The position numbers and the translations under genes are program-made. From positions 4,402,001 through 4,466,000 of the forward strand of contig NZ_CP038228.1 of assembly GCF_006838285.1 (NCBI RefSeq): 64,000 nucleotides of DNA. The letters run 5' to 3'. Source of the DNA: Xanthomonas translucens pv. cerealis (GTDB lineage: Bacteria > Pseudomonadota > Gammaproteobacteria > Xanthomonadales > Xanthomonadaceae). This document shows positions 9,511-18,578 of this stretch, in pieces. Within the stretch, counting starts at the first letter, position 1, and each line of letters opens with the position of its first letter. The notes beneath the pieces were generated by a model, which saw only the letters and a list, made by a program, of their open reading frames with translations, searched no databases and was not told the DNA's origin.

Positions 9511-10023
9511 ATGGCCCTGCTTCCCATCCTCGAATTCCCCGATCCGCGCCTGCGCACCAAGGCGCTGCAGGTCGATCCCGCCGACGTGACCGCGCCGGCG
9601 TTCCAGCGCCTGCTCGACGACATGTTCGAGACCATGTACGAGGCCCCCGGCATCGGCCTGGCCGCGAGCCAGGTGGACGTGCACCAGCGCTTCATGGTCA
9701 TCGACGTCAGCGAAGAGAAGAACGCCCCGCAGGTGTTCATCAACCCGCAGATCGTGCAGCGCGACGGCGAGCAGGTGCACCAGGAGGGCTGTCTGTCGGT
9801 GCCCGGCATCTATGCCGACGTGACCCGCGCCGAGGCCATCGTCGTGCGCTACCTGGACCGCCACGGCCGGCCGCAGGAACTGTCCGCGGACGGCCTGTTG
9901 GCGGTGTGCGTGCAGCACGAGATGGACCACCTGGACGGCAAGCTGTTCGTCGATTACCTGTCGCCGCTCAAGCGCGAGATGGTGCGCAAGAAGCTGGCCA
10001 AGGCGCGCAAGCACGTGGCCTGA
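9511..10023 (+). CDS. def: Peptide deformylase
   Basis: A 170-residue metalloenzyme removing the N-formyl group from new proteins. All three family motifs are present: [15 protein letters not shown] (metal-binding Cys) and QHEMDHLDG (two metal-binding His and the catalytic Glu). The start at 9511 ([15 protein letters not shown]) fits the family; the upstream in-frame ATG at 9469 adds a non-homologous stretch. It heads the def-fmt-rsmB cluster, which couples formylation and deformylation of initiator methionine. Confidence 0.97.
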   Translation: MALLPILEFPDPRLRTKALQVDPADVTAPAFQRLLDDMFETMYEAPGIGLAASQVDVHQRFMVIDVSEEKNAPQVFINPQIVQRDGEQVHQEGCLSVPGIYADVTRAEAIVVRYLDRHGRPQELSADGLLAVCVQHEMDHLDGKLFVDYLSPLKREMVRKKLAKARKHVA

Positions 10024-10133
10024 AGGCCGCGAATCGGGAATGGGGAAACGGGAATCGTATGTGCGGTGCCCGTACCATTTCCGGGTCCGCGCCTTGCGCA
10101 TTCTCCATCCCCTTTTCCCGGTTCCCAGCCTCC

Positions 10134-11057
10134 ATGAAAATCGTTTTCGCCGGTACGCCGGACTTCGCCGTGCCGTCGTTGCGCGCGGCCGCGCAGCGCC
10201 ATGAAGTGGTCGCGGTCTATACCCAGCCGGACCGGCCGGCCGGGCGTGGCCGCGGGCTGACCCCGTCGCCCGTGAAGCTGGAGGCGATCGCGCGCGGCAT
10301 TGCGGTGCTGCAGCCGGACACGCTGCGTTCGCCGGAGGCGCTGCAGACCCTGCGCGCGCTGCAGCCGGACCTGATGGTGGTGGTGGCCTACGGCCTGATC
10401 CTGCCCAAGGCGGTGCTGGCGATCCCGACCCATGGCTGCTGGAACGTGCACGCCTCGCTGCTGCCGCGCTGGCGCGGCGCCGCGCCGATCCAGCGCGCGA
10501 TCGAGGCCGGCGACAGCGAAACCGGGGTATGCCTGATGCAGATGGAAGCCGGCCTGGACACCGGCCCGGTGCTGATGTCGCAGCGCACCCCGATCGGCGA
10601 CAGCGACACCGGCGGACAGCTGCACGACCGGCTGGCCGCGCTCGGCGCGCAGGTGCTGGCCGACGGGCTGGGCCTGCTGCGCGCCGGCATCCGTCCTGTG
10701 CCGCAACCGCAGCCGGAGGTTGGCGTGACCTACGCGCACAAGCTGGACAAGGCGCAGGCGCGGCTGGACTGGCAGCAGCCGGCGGCGCAGCTCGCGCTGC
10801 GGGTGCGCGCGTTCAGTCCATGGCCGATCACCGAGGCGGTGCTGGCCGGCGAGCGCGTGCGCATCCACGGCGCGGTGGCGCTGGAGCTGGCGCATGTGCA
10901 GCCGCCGGGGATGGTGCTGGCCGCGTCCAAGCAGGGCATCGACATCGCCTGCGGGCAGGGCGCGCTGCGCCTGCGCGTGCTGCAGCGCGAAGGCGGCAAG
11001 GCGATCACCGCCGCCGACTACCTCAACGCCCGGCGCGACCTGCCGGTGCTGGGCTGA
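10134..11057 (+). CDS. fmt: Methionyl-tRNA formyltransferase
   Basis: A 307-residue enzyme transferring formyl from 10-formyl-tetrahydrofolate to Met-tRNA(fMet). It opens [16 protein letters not shown] and contains the [16 protein letters not shown] signature with the catalytic Asn/His/Asp region ([18 protein letters not shown]). The C-terminal OB-like domain for tRNA binding follows ([14 protein letters not shown]). Placed 110 bp after def and 17 bp before rsmB. Confidence 0.97.
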   Translation: MKIVFAGTPDFAVPSLRAAAQRHEVVAVYTQPDRPAGRGRGLTPSPVKLEAIARGIAVLQPDTLRSPEALQTLRALQPDLMVVVAYGLILPKAVLAIPTHGCWNVHASLLPRWRGAAPIQRAIEAGDSETGVCLMQMEAGLDTGPVLMSQRTPIGDSDTGGQLHDRLAALGAQVLADGLGLLRAGIRPVPQPQPEVGVTYAHKLDKAQARLDWQQPAAQLALRVRAFSPWPITEAVLAGERVRIHGAVALELAHVQPPGMVLAASKQGIDIACGQGALRLRVLQREGGKAITAADYLNARRDLPVLG

Positions 11058-11074
11058 ACCGGCGCGACCGGCCG

Positions 11075-12406
11075 ATGACCCAGACGCCTGCCGCGCCGCC
11101 TGCCGCCGCGCCGCCTCGCGGCGTCGCGCCCCGTGTCGTTGCCGCCCGCGTGCTGAGCGCGGTGATCGACCGCGGCCGCTCGCTGAAGGCCGAACTGGCC
11201 ACCGCGTTGCCGACGCTGCCCGATCCGCGCGACCGCGCCCTGGTCGAGGCGATCTGCTTCGCGGTGCTGCGTCGGCGCCCGGCCTACGAGGCCGCGTTGC
11301 GGCTGTGGTTGCAGAAGCAGCTGCCGCAGCGCGATGCCGAACTGCGCACGCTGCTGATGGCCGGGTTCGCCCAGCTCGACGTGCTCGGCCTGGCGCCGCA
11401 CGCGGCGCTGTCGGCGACGGTGGAAGCGGTGCGCGCGCTGGACCGGCCGCGCCAGGCCGGCATGGTCAACGCCTTGCTGCGCCGCGCGCTGCGCGACGGG
11501 CTGCCGGAAGTGGCCGCCGATGCCGGCTGGCCGCTGTGGCTGCGCACTGCGCTGCACGCCGACTGGCCGCAACAGGCCGAGGCGATCTTCGCCGCCAGCC
11601 AGCAGGCGGCGCCGCTGTGGCTGCGGGTGAACCGCCAGCGCGGCACGCGCGACGCCTATCTGCAACAGCTGGCTGACGCCGGCATTGGCGCGCAGACGGT
11701 GCCGGACCTGGCCGATGCGATCCGCCTGGCCGAGTCGGTGCCGATGAGCGCCTTGCCCGGCTTCGCCGACGGCTGTGTGTCGGTGCAGGACGGTTCGGCG
11801 CAGCAGGTCGCCGACGTGCTGGCGCCGGCGCCGGGGGCGCGCGTGCTGGATGCCTGCGCTGCGCCCGGCGGCAAGTCCGCGCATCTGCTCGAGCGCGACC
11901 CGACGCTGCGCCTGACCGCGCTGGACGTGGACGCGCGGCGCCTGGCGCGGGTGCGCGAGACCTTCGAGCGCACCGGCGCCGGCGCGCAGGCGCAACTGCA
12001 GGTCGCCGATGCGGCGCAGCCGGACGCGTGGTGGGACGGCGAGGCGTTCGATGCGGTGCTGCTCGACGCGCCGTGCTCGGCCACCGGCATCGTGCGCCGC
12101 CAGCCAGACGTGCTGCTGCATCGGCGGCGCGAGGACGTGGTCGCGCTGCAGGCGCTGCAGGCACGGTTGCTGGACGCCGGCTGGCAGGTGCTGCGGCCGG
12201 GCGGGGTGCTGGTCTACGCCACCTGTTCGCTGCTCAAGGACGAGAACGCGCGCCAGCTGCAGGCATTCCTGGCGCGCACCGCCGATGCGGTGGCCGACGA
12301 CCCGGGCGCCGCCTGCGGCCACGCGGACGGTGGCGGCCGTCAGCGCCTGCCCGGCGAGCAGGACCGCGACGGCTTTTTCTATGCGCGGTTGCGCAAGACG
12401 GCGTGA
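11075..12406 (+). CDS. rsmB: 16S rRNA m5C967 methyltransferase
   Basis: A 443-residue protein with an N-terminal NusB-like RNA-binding domain (about residues 15-150) and a C-terminal SAM-dependent methyltransferase domain. Motif I is [15 protein letters not shown], motif [17 protein letters not shown] and motif [13 protein letters not shown], with the two cysteines typical of RNA m5C enzymes. It methylates C967 of 16S rRNA in the family. Gene order def-fmt-rsmB is conserved in gammaproteobacteria. Confidence 0.96.
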   Translation: MTQTPAAPPAAAPPRGVAPRVVAARVLSAVIDRGRSLKAELATALPTLPDPRDRALVEAICFAVLRRRPAYEAALRLWLQKQLPQRDAELRTLLMAGFAQLDVLGLAPHAALSATVEAVRALDRPRQAGMVNALLRRALRDGLPEVAADAGWPLWLRTALHADWPQQAEAIFAASQQAAPLWLRVNRQRGTRDAYLQQLADAGIGAQTVPDLADAIRLAESVPMSALPGFADGCVSVQDGSAQQVADVLAPAPGARVLDACAAPGGKSAHLLERDPTLRLTALDVDARRLARVRETFERTGAGAQAQLQVADAAQPDAWWDGEAFDAVLLDAPCSATGIVRRQPDVLLHRRREDVVALQALQARLLDAGWQVLRPGGVLVYATCSLLKDENARQLQAFLARTADAVADDPGAACGHADGGGRQRLPGEQDRDGFFYARLRKTA

Positions 12407-12431
12407 AGTGGCCCCGGTATCATCCTGGCCC

Positions 12432-14147
12432 ATGCTGAAGACCCGCGCGTCCCGAGAATTCTGCTTGCTGGCCCTGCTCGCGCTGCTGGTGCTCGGCGCT
12501 GGCCTGGGCCTGCGCGATCCGCATCCGGCCGACGAGCCGCGCTTCGCGCTGGTCGCCAAGCAGATGGTGGACAGCGGCAACTGGCTGTTCCCGCACCGCG
12601 GCACCGAGCTGTACTCGGACAAGCCACCAATGCTGATGTGGCTGCAGGCCTCGTTCTACACCGTGTTCGGCAACTGGCGGGTGGCGTTCCTGCTGCCCTC
12701 GCTGCTGGCCGGGCTGGGCACACTGGCCTGCATCTACGACCTGGGCCGGCGGCTGTGGACGCGTCGGGTCGGCATGTATGCGGCGTATGCGCTGCTGTTC
12801 GCGTTCCACTTCACCTACCAGGCGAAAAAGGCGCAGATCGATCCGCTGGTGGTGTTCTACATCACCCTGGCCAATTACGGCCTGTTGCGCCACGTGCTGC
12901 GCGGACCCGACTGGCGGATGTGGGCACTGGGCTGGTTCGCCGCCGGCCTGGGCACGATCACCAAGGGCGTGGGCGCGCTGGCGCTGCTGCTGCTGCTGCC
13001 GGCCGCGGCGGCGTCGCTGGCGCAGTGGCGCGGGGTCAGGATCGGTGTGCGCGATCCGCGCTTCTGGCTGGGGCCGCTGGCGTTCCTGGGCGCGGTGTCG
13101 ATCTGGCTGGTGCCGATGGTGAGCACGGCGCTATCGGCGCATCAGCCCGAATACCGCGCCTACCTCGACGACATCCTGTTCCGGCAGACCGCCGGGCGCT
13201 ACGCCAGGTCCTGGGATCACCCACACGGGCCGCTGTATTTCTTCGGGGTGATGCCGAGCATGTGGCTGCCGCTGCTGCTGGCCCTGCCGTGGGCGATCCC
13301 GGCCTGGGCGCGGCGCCTGCGCCGGCGCGATCCGCGTTATCTGCTGCCGTTGGCGTGGTGGGCGTTGATCGTGCTGTTCTTCTCGATTCCGACCGGCAAG
13401 CGCGACGTCTACATCCTGCCGGCGTTGCCGATGCTGTGCCTGGCGATGGCGCCGCTGATCGCGGGGTTGCTGCGCAAGGCCGGGGTGAAGCGGTTGTTGC
13501 TGGCGTTCACTGTGGTGGTGACGCTGGCGTTGGGCGCGGTCGGCGCGGCGATCCTGGCCGGGCACGGCTTCCGCGCGCAGATGATGGAGCAGCGCGGGGT
13601 CGATCTGCCGACCGTGCAGGCGCTGGCCTGGATCCTGCTGGCGCTCGGCCTGTGGGGCGTGGCCAGCCTGGCGCTGTTCGCGCGGCGGCGTCCGGAACTG
13701 GCGATGGTGTCCACGCTGAGCATGCTGTGGGTGCTGGTCGGGCTGCTGGTGTATCCGCTGATCAACACGTCCAGCTCCGCACGCGGGGTGATGGAGGCGG
13801 CCGGCCGCCGCATCGGGCCGGACGCGGAACTGGGCCTGGTGGCCTGGAAGGAACAGAACCTGCTGATGGCCGACCGCGCCGCGACCACTTTCGGTTTCGT
13901 GGTGCCGTGGGACGAGCAGTTGCGCCGTGGCGTGGCCTGGCAGGCGCAGGCGCCGCAGCGGCGCTGGCTGCTGGTGCAGGAGGCGGCGATGCTCGGCTGC
14001 ATCGATCGCCGCGCCAGCACCCTGGCGGGCGTGTCCAACCGCCGCAACTGGTGGCTGGTGCCGGCCGCCGCCGTGCACGGTCAATGCACGGTCACCCCGG
14101 TGGACCGCGATCGCCTGCGTGAGCAGGACAAGGACCGCTTCGAGTGA
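12432..14147 (+). CDS. ArnT/PMT-like membrane glycosyltransferase (GT39/GT83)
   Basis: A 571-residue polytopic membrane protein. Near the N-terminus it carries the GT-C family signature DEPRFALVAKQMVDSGNW followed by YSDKPPMLMW, which matches the DExR...KPP motif of ArnT and related lipid-linked sugar transferases. About a dozen hydrophobic segments follow, and a C-terminal periplasmic-type domain ends the protein. Such enzymes move a sugar from a polyprenyl phosphate carrier to lipid A, core or a protein in the periplasm. The substrate cannot be read from sequence. It opens a run of five surface-glycan genes on the same strand. Confidence 0.88.
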   Translation: MLKTRASREFCLLALLALLVLGAGLGLRDPHPADEPRFALVAKQMVDSGNWLFPHRGTELYSDKPPMLMWLQASFYTVFGNWRVAFLLPSLLAGLGTLACIYDLGRRLWTRRVGMYAAYALLFAFHFTYQAKKAQIDPLVVFYITLANYGLLRHVLRGPDWRMWALGWFAAGLGTITKGVGALALLLLLPAAAASLAQWRGVRIGVRDPRFWLGPLAFLGAVSIWLVPMVSTALSAHQPEYRAYLDDILFRQTAGRYARSWDHPHGPLYFFGVMPSMWLPLLLALPWAIPAWARRLRRRDPRYLLPLAWWALIVLFFSIPTGKRDVYILPALPMLCLAMAPLIAGLLRKAGVKRLLLAFTVVVTLALGAVGAAILAGHGFRAQMMEQRGVDLPTVQALAWILLALGLWGVASLALFARRRPELAMVSTLSMLWVLVGLLVYPLINTSSSARGVMEAAGRRIGPDAELGLVAWKEQNLLMADRAATTFGFVVPWDEQLRRGVAWQAQAPQRRWLLVQEAAMLGCIDRRASTLAGVSNRRNWWLVPAAAVHGQCTVTPVDRDRLREQDKDRFE

Positions 14148-14205
14148 GCCGCGGTCGCGCCCGCTTCGTTCGCAACGCCGGTGCCGTGCGCGTAGCAGGG
14201 CGAGC

Positions 14206-15243
14206 ATGCCGATGCGCCTGATCCGGGTGATCAGCCGCGACAACGGCGGCGGCCTGAGTCGCGACCTGCAAGTGGTCGCCGAGGTGCTGCGCCGCAGCGG
14301 CCGCTATCGGGTGGAGGTACTTGGCTTTGGCACGGTGCGCTTCGCCAACCACCTGCGCGAACTGCGCCTGGCGCTGCGCAGCCTGCTGCGCGGCCGTGCC
14401 GATCTGCAGATCTTCCTGGAACGGGTGTATCCGCGCTGCCTGGGTGCCGGCCGGCGCAACGTGCTGGTGCCCAATCCGGAATGGTTCCGCCGCAAGTGGC
14501 TGCGCTGGTTGCCGCGTTTCCAGCGGGTCTTGTGCAAGACCCGGCAGGCCGAGCAGCTTTTTTCCGCGCAGGGTCCGGCCACCACCTTCATCGGTTTCTG
14601 CAGCGACGATTGCTACCGCCCGGAGGTGCCGCGCGAGCGCGCCTGCCTGCACGTGGCCGGACGCAGCTCGGCCAAGGGTACCGCGGTGCTGTTGCAGACC
14701 TGGGCGCGGCACCCGGAATGGCCGCGGCTGACGGTGGTGCAGAGCGCGAAGAAGTCGCGCCCGATCGAGGCCGAGAACATCGACTACCTGACCGGCTATC
14801 TGGACCAGCGCGAGCTGCGCCGGCTGCAGAACGCGCACCGTTTCCACTTGTGTCCGTCCGAGGTCGAGGGATTCGGCCACTACATCATGGAGGCGCTGAG
14901 CGTCGGCGCGGTGGTGATCACCACCGACGGCGCGCCGATGAACGAACTGGTGAGCGCCGAGCGCGGTGTGCTGATCGATCCGGTCGGCGAGCGCGAGGAC
15001 AACTTCGGCGTGCGCTACCGGATCGACGCGGCCGGGATCGAGCGGGCGATGGCGCAGGCGCTGGCGCTGGCGCCGATGCAGTGCGATGCGCTGGGCACCG
15101 CGGCGCGTGCGTTCTTCGAGTCGCGCCAGCGCGAGTTCGGCGAGCGCCTGCTGGCGGCGGTGGCCGATCTGCTCGGCGATGCGCCGCCGCCGGCCACGTT
15201 GGCGCCGGCGGGCAGCGGCCGCGTCCAGGTCAGGTCGGGTTAG
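14206..15243 (+). CDS. Glycosyltransferase, GT4 (GT-B fold)
   Basis: A 345-residue cytosolic glycosyltransferase. The C-terminal donor-binding half shows LCPSEVEGFGHYIMEALSVGAVVITTDGAPMNEL, the EX7E-type motif of GT4 retaining enzymes. The N-terminal half is short. The start is taken at 14206; ATG 14212 is two codons later. It follows the GT39 gene by 58 bp and precedes an O-antigen-ligase-like gene, which fits a role in core oligosaccharide assembly. Sugar specificity is unknown. Confidence 0.85.
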   Translation: MPMRLIRVISRDNGGGLSRDLQVVAEVLRRSGRYRVEVLGFGTVRFANHLRELRLALRSLLRGRADLQIFLERVYPRCLGAGRRNVLVPNPEWFRRKWLRWLPRFQRVLCKTRQAEQLFSAQGPATTFIGFCSDDCYRPEVPRERACLHVAGRSSAKGTAVLLQTWARHPEWPRLTVVQSAKKSRPIEAENIDYLTGYLDQRELRRLQNAHRFHLCPSEVEGFGHYIMEALSVGAVVITTDGAPMNELVSAERGVLIDPVGEREDNFGVRYRIDAAGIERAMAQALALAPMQCDALGTAARAFFESRQREFGERLLAAVADLLGDAPPPATLAPAGSGRVQVRSG

Positions 15244-15296
15244 GGGTCGTACTTGGATCATCGCCCCCCATCGTCTTTGCGTCCGCTCTCTCCCCG

Positions 15297-16595
15297 ATGA
15301 CCGAAGCCCCGCCCCGCGCCGCGCCGCCGCTGGCCGCGTTCCCGTCCCGTCGCCACACGCTGGCCGAGTGGGGCGCCGCGCTGGGCATGCTGTGCCTGCC
15401 GGCGCTGGTGGTCAGCATCCCCGGCGGATTGCTGCCGTTCGGGCTGCTGCTGTTGGCGAGCAGCCTGCTGGCGCTGGACCGGATGCGCCGCGTGGTGGCC
15501 GGGCTGCAGCCGTCGCTGCGCTGGCTCGGCGTGCTGGCGCTGCTGGTGATCGGACTGTCGCTGTTCTCGATGCTGTACTTCGGTCAGCCGCTGAAGGACA
15601 TCGACAACCGCACCCGGTTCCTGGTGCTGCCGTGGACCGCCTTGTGGGTCTACGCACTGCGTCCGCCGCGGCAACTGTTGTGGTGGGGCGCGCTGCTGGG
15701 CATCTTCGCCACCCTGGTGCTGGCGATCGTGCAGGTGCTGCAGGGCCAGCCGCGCGCCGAGGGCTGGACCAACGCGATCGTGCTCGCCGACGTGGTGCTG
15801 GTGCTGATGGTGGTGGCGGTGTTCTGCCGGCCGCACGGGCGCTGGTCATGGACCATCGTGGCGCTCGTCGCCGGCTGCGCCACCATCCTGTTCAGCGGCA
15901 GCCGCGGCGTGTGGCTGGGCATGCTGTTGCTGCTGGTGGTCACCGCGCTATGCCTGCGCTGGCGCAGCGGCGGCATGCGGCTGGTGATCCTGGTCGTGCT
16001 CACCGCGCTGGCCGCGACCCTGGTGCTGAGCGTGCCGGCGCTGACCCGGCAGACCCGCCTGGCCGAACTGCATCACGACGTGCAGCGCTACGAGCGCGGC
16101 GACAGCGACTCCTCCGCCGGCGCGCGCATCGAGCGCCTGCAGGTGGCGGCGGCGACCTTCGTCGAGCATCCGCTGGTCGGGGTCGGCGTGGGCCGCTTCG
16201 ACAACGCGATGCTGCGCCTGCCGGATTGCCGCAGCAAGACCTGGGTGGAGCGTTGCCACCTGGGCCACGCGCACAACGATCTTGCCGAATGGAGCGCGAC
16301 CCAGGGCCTGCCCGGCACGCTGCTGATCGTGCTGGTCTACGGCGTGCCGATGTGGCTGCTGCTGCGCCTGTACCGGCGCCGCCCGCGCCCCGAATTCCAT
16401 GGCCCGGCCGCGACCGGGATCATGGTGGTGGCCGCCTACATCCTGTGCGGCATGACCCAGTCGATGTTCGCGCACCAGGTCACCACCGGTTTCTACGTGT
16501 CCCTGGTCGGCGTGCTGATCGGGCTGGCGGCCTGCGATGCGCAGACGCCGCGGGTACGCGCCGGCGCCGCTGAAGGCGTTGCCGGAAGCCGGTAG
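15297..16595 (+). CDS. O-antigen ligase family membrane protein
   Basis: A 432-residue protein with about ten transmembrane segments and a large periplasmic loop containing EHPLVGVGVGRFDNAM and HLGHAHNDLAEWSATQGLPG. The latter holds the H-x-H-N-x-x-x-E pattern of Wzy_C/WaaL ligases. WaaL joins O-antigen from undecaprenyl diphosphate to the lipid A core in the periplasm; Wzy-like polymerases share the domain, so ligase versus polymerase is not certain. Neighbouring glycosyltransferases favour a lipopolysaccharide role. Confidence 0.85.
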   Translation: MTEAPPRAAPPLAAFPSRRHTLAEWGAALGMLCLPALVVSIPGGLLPFGLLLLASSLLALDRMRRVVAGLQPSLRWLGVLALLVIGLSLFSMLYFGQPLKDIDNRTRFLVLPWTALWVYALRPPRQLLWWGALLGIFATLVLAIVQVLQGQPRAEGWTNAIVLADVVLVLMVVAVFCRPHGRWSWTIVALVAGCATILFSGSRGVWLGMLLLLVVTALCLRWRSGGMRLVILVVLTALAATLVLSVPALTRQTRLAELHHDVQRYERGDSDSSAGARIERLQVAAATFVEHPLVGVGVGRFDNAMLRLPDCRSKTWVERCHLGHAHNDLAEWSATQGLPGTLLIVLVYGVPMWLLLRLYRRRPRPEFHGPAATGIMVVAAYILCGMTQSMFAHQVTTGFYVSLVGVLIGLAACDAQTPRVRAGAAEGVAGSR

Positions 16596-16679
16596 ACTGC
16601 CGATCCCGCACCGCCGACCGGCGCGGCGCCGTCCGCGCCGCGACCGCAGGTTGCACCGCTGCCCCGGATACCGAGCGCC

Positions 16680-17513
16680 ATGGCCGACGCCGCCGCAACC
16701 ACCTTGCCGCTCAGCCTGGTGGTGATGACCTATAACGAAGCCGCCAACATCGCCCGCTGCCTGGACAGCGTGCCGTTCGCCGCCGACAAGCTGGTGGTGG
16801 ACTGCGGCAGCAGCGACGCCACTGTGGCGATCGCCCGCGCGCACGGCGCGCGAGTGCTCGAGCAGGCCTGGCTGGGCTTCGGCGCGCAGCGCAATTTCGC
16901 CTCCACCCAGGCCGCGCACGACTGGATCCTGGTGCTGGACGCCGACGAATTCCTGTCCGACGCGCTGCGCGCCGAATGCCTGGCGCGGCTGCCGCAACTC
17001 CTGGCCGAAGATCGACTGGACGCGGTGTGGCTGCGTCGCAGCACCTGGTACATGGGTGCGCCGATGCGCTGGTACCGGCCGATGGTCGGCGAGCGCCTGG
17101 CGCGGCTGTACCACCGCGGCCGCGCGCGCTGGAGCGATGCGCGGGTGCACGAATCGCTGCGCTTCGACGGCGCCAGCGCCGAGTTCGCGCCGCCGTTCAA
17201 CCACCTGCACAACCCGACCCTGGTGCACAAACAGCTCAAGGTGCTGCGCTACGCCGAACTCAAGGCGCTCGGCTGGCGCGACAAGCGCAAGCCGCTGAGA
17301 ATGTGGCAGAGTCCGTTCGTGTTCGCTGGCGCCTTTCTCAAGGATTACCTGCTGCGTCTGGCGCTGCTCGACGGCTGGCGCGGCTTCGTGGTGGCGCAGA
17401 CCGCGGCCAGCTACGCGCTGTACAAGCGCATGCGCTATTACGAAATGCAGTACAACCCGGCCTCGGTGGAGCAGGCGCGGGCGCAGCTGCAACGGCACGA
17501 TCTGGAGCACTGA
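16680..17513 (+). CDS. Glycosyltransferase family 2, LPS core type (WaaE-like)
   Basis: A 277-residue GT-A fold enzyme. It begins PLSLVVMTYNEAANIARCLDSV with the usual nucleotide-sugar strand, and the metal-binding motif is LDADEFLS. The C-terminal half (FNHLHNPTLVHKQLKVLRYAELKA) resembles WaaE/KdtX-type beta-1,4-glucosyltransferases acting on heptose or Kdo. Its stop overlaps the start of the next gene (TGATG), implying translational coupling. Confidence 0.87.
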   Translation: MADAAATTLPLSLVVMTYNEAANIARCLDSVPFAADKLVVDCGSSDATVAIARAHGARVLEQAWLGFGAQRNFASTQAAHDWILVLDADEFLSDALRAECLARLPQLLAEDRLDAVWLRRSTWYMGAPMRWYRPMVGERLARLYHRGRARWSDARVHESLRFDGASAEFAPPFNHLHNPTLVHKQLKVLRYAELKALGWRDKRKPLRMWQSPFVFAGAFLKDYLLRLALLDGWRGFVVAQTAASYALYKRMRYYEMQYNPASVEQARAQLQRHDLEH

Positions 17514-18547
17514 TGAGCAAGCACTATCTACTGTACGGGTCCGAGCGCTATGCGTTGGCGATCCTGCGTCCGTTGCAGGCCGCGATCCGCGCGCGCGGCG
17601 ACCAGGCGGCGTGGTTCTTCGACGGCCCGGGCGCCTCGGACCTCACTGTCGACGAGCGCCACCTGGCTACCGTGGAGGAAGTGCTGGCGTGGAATCCGTA
17701 CGCGGTGATCACCTCCAGCAACGCGGTGCCGCATTTCTTCCCTGGGGTGAAGGTCGAGACCTTCCATGGCTTCGACGCCGGCAAGCCGCGGCATATCTAC
17801 GTGCGCGGTTTCTTCGACCTGTACTGCACCACCGGCCCGCGCGACACCGCCGCGTTCGGCGCGCTGGCGCGCAGGCTCGGCCACTTCGCGGTGAAGGAAA
17901 CCGGCTTCCCCAAGATCGATCCGTTCATGCGCGAGATCGGCGCCGCACTGGCGCCGGTGCGGCAGCCCCCGGTGATCCTGTACCACTCCACGTTTTCGCC
18001 GTCGTGGAGCGCGGCCGGCATCCTTTACGACGAGGTCAAGCGCTTGTCGCGCAGCGGCGAGTGGCGCTGGATCGTGACCTTCCATCCGAAGATGGATCCG
18101 CAAATGGTCGCGCGCTACCGCGCGCTGGAGAACGCGTACCTGCGCTTCGCCGACAACGACAACATCCTGGAACTGTTCCCGCAGGTGGACCTGATGTGCT
18201 CGGACACCTCCTCGGCGCTCAACGAGTTCCTGCTCACCTATAAGCCGGTAGTGACGTTCAAGAACCGGCGCCCTGGCCCGCAGCTCCTCGACATCGACGA
18301 TCCGGCGCAGTTCGAGCCGGCGATCCGTCGCGCGCTGGCGCGGCCGCCGGAATTGATGGCGTCGATCCGCGACTTCGCCGACGGTCTGCATCCCTACCGC
18401 GATGGGCAGTCCAGCGAGCGCGTGCTGCGCGCGATCGACGCCTTCGTCGCCGAGGGTGCGCGGAATCCCAAGCGCAAGCCGTGGAATTTCTGGCGCAAGC
18501 TGAAGATCCGCCGGCGCATCGGCTACTGGGGCCGCGGCGCGCGTTGA
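17513..18547 (+). CDS. CDP-glycerol glycerophosphotransferase family protein
   Basis: A 344-residue protein resembling the catalytic half of TagF-like enzymes: FHGFDAGKPRHI near the middle, VTFHPKMDP and a C-terminal LMCSDTSSALNEFLL, which parallels the donor-site sequence (D-x-S-S) of the family. In Gram-negative bacteria such proteins may add glycerol phosphate or other phospho-polyols to surface polysaccharide. A basic C-terminus (RKLKIRRRIGYWGRGAR) may touch the membrane. It ends the five-gene surface-glycan run; the PH-domain genes that follow are on the opposite strand. Confidence 0.8.
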   Translation: MSKHYLLYGSERYALAILRPLQAAIRARGDQAAWFFDGPGASDLTVDERHLATVEEVLAWNPYAVITSSNAVPHFFPGVKVETFHGFDAGKPRHIYVRGFFDLYCTTGPRDTAAFGALARRLGHFAVKETGFPKIDPFMREIGAALAPVRQPPVILYHSTFSPSWSAAGILYDEVKRLSRSGEWRWIVTFHPKMDPQMVARYRALENAYLRFADNDNILELFPQVDLMCSDTSSALNEFLLTYKPVVTFKNRRPGPQLLDIDDPAQFEPAIRRALARPPELMASIRDFADGLHPYRDGQSSERVLRAIDAFVAEGARNPKRKPWNFWRKLKIRRRIGYWGRGAR

Positions 18548-18578
18548 CCCCGCGCGCGGCAGGGCGCCGTGCCTGCCG

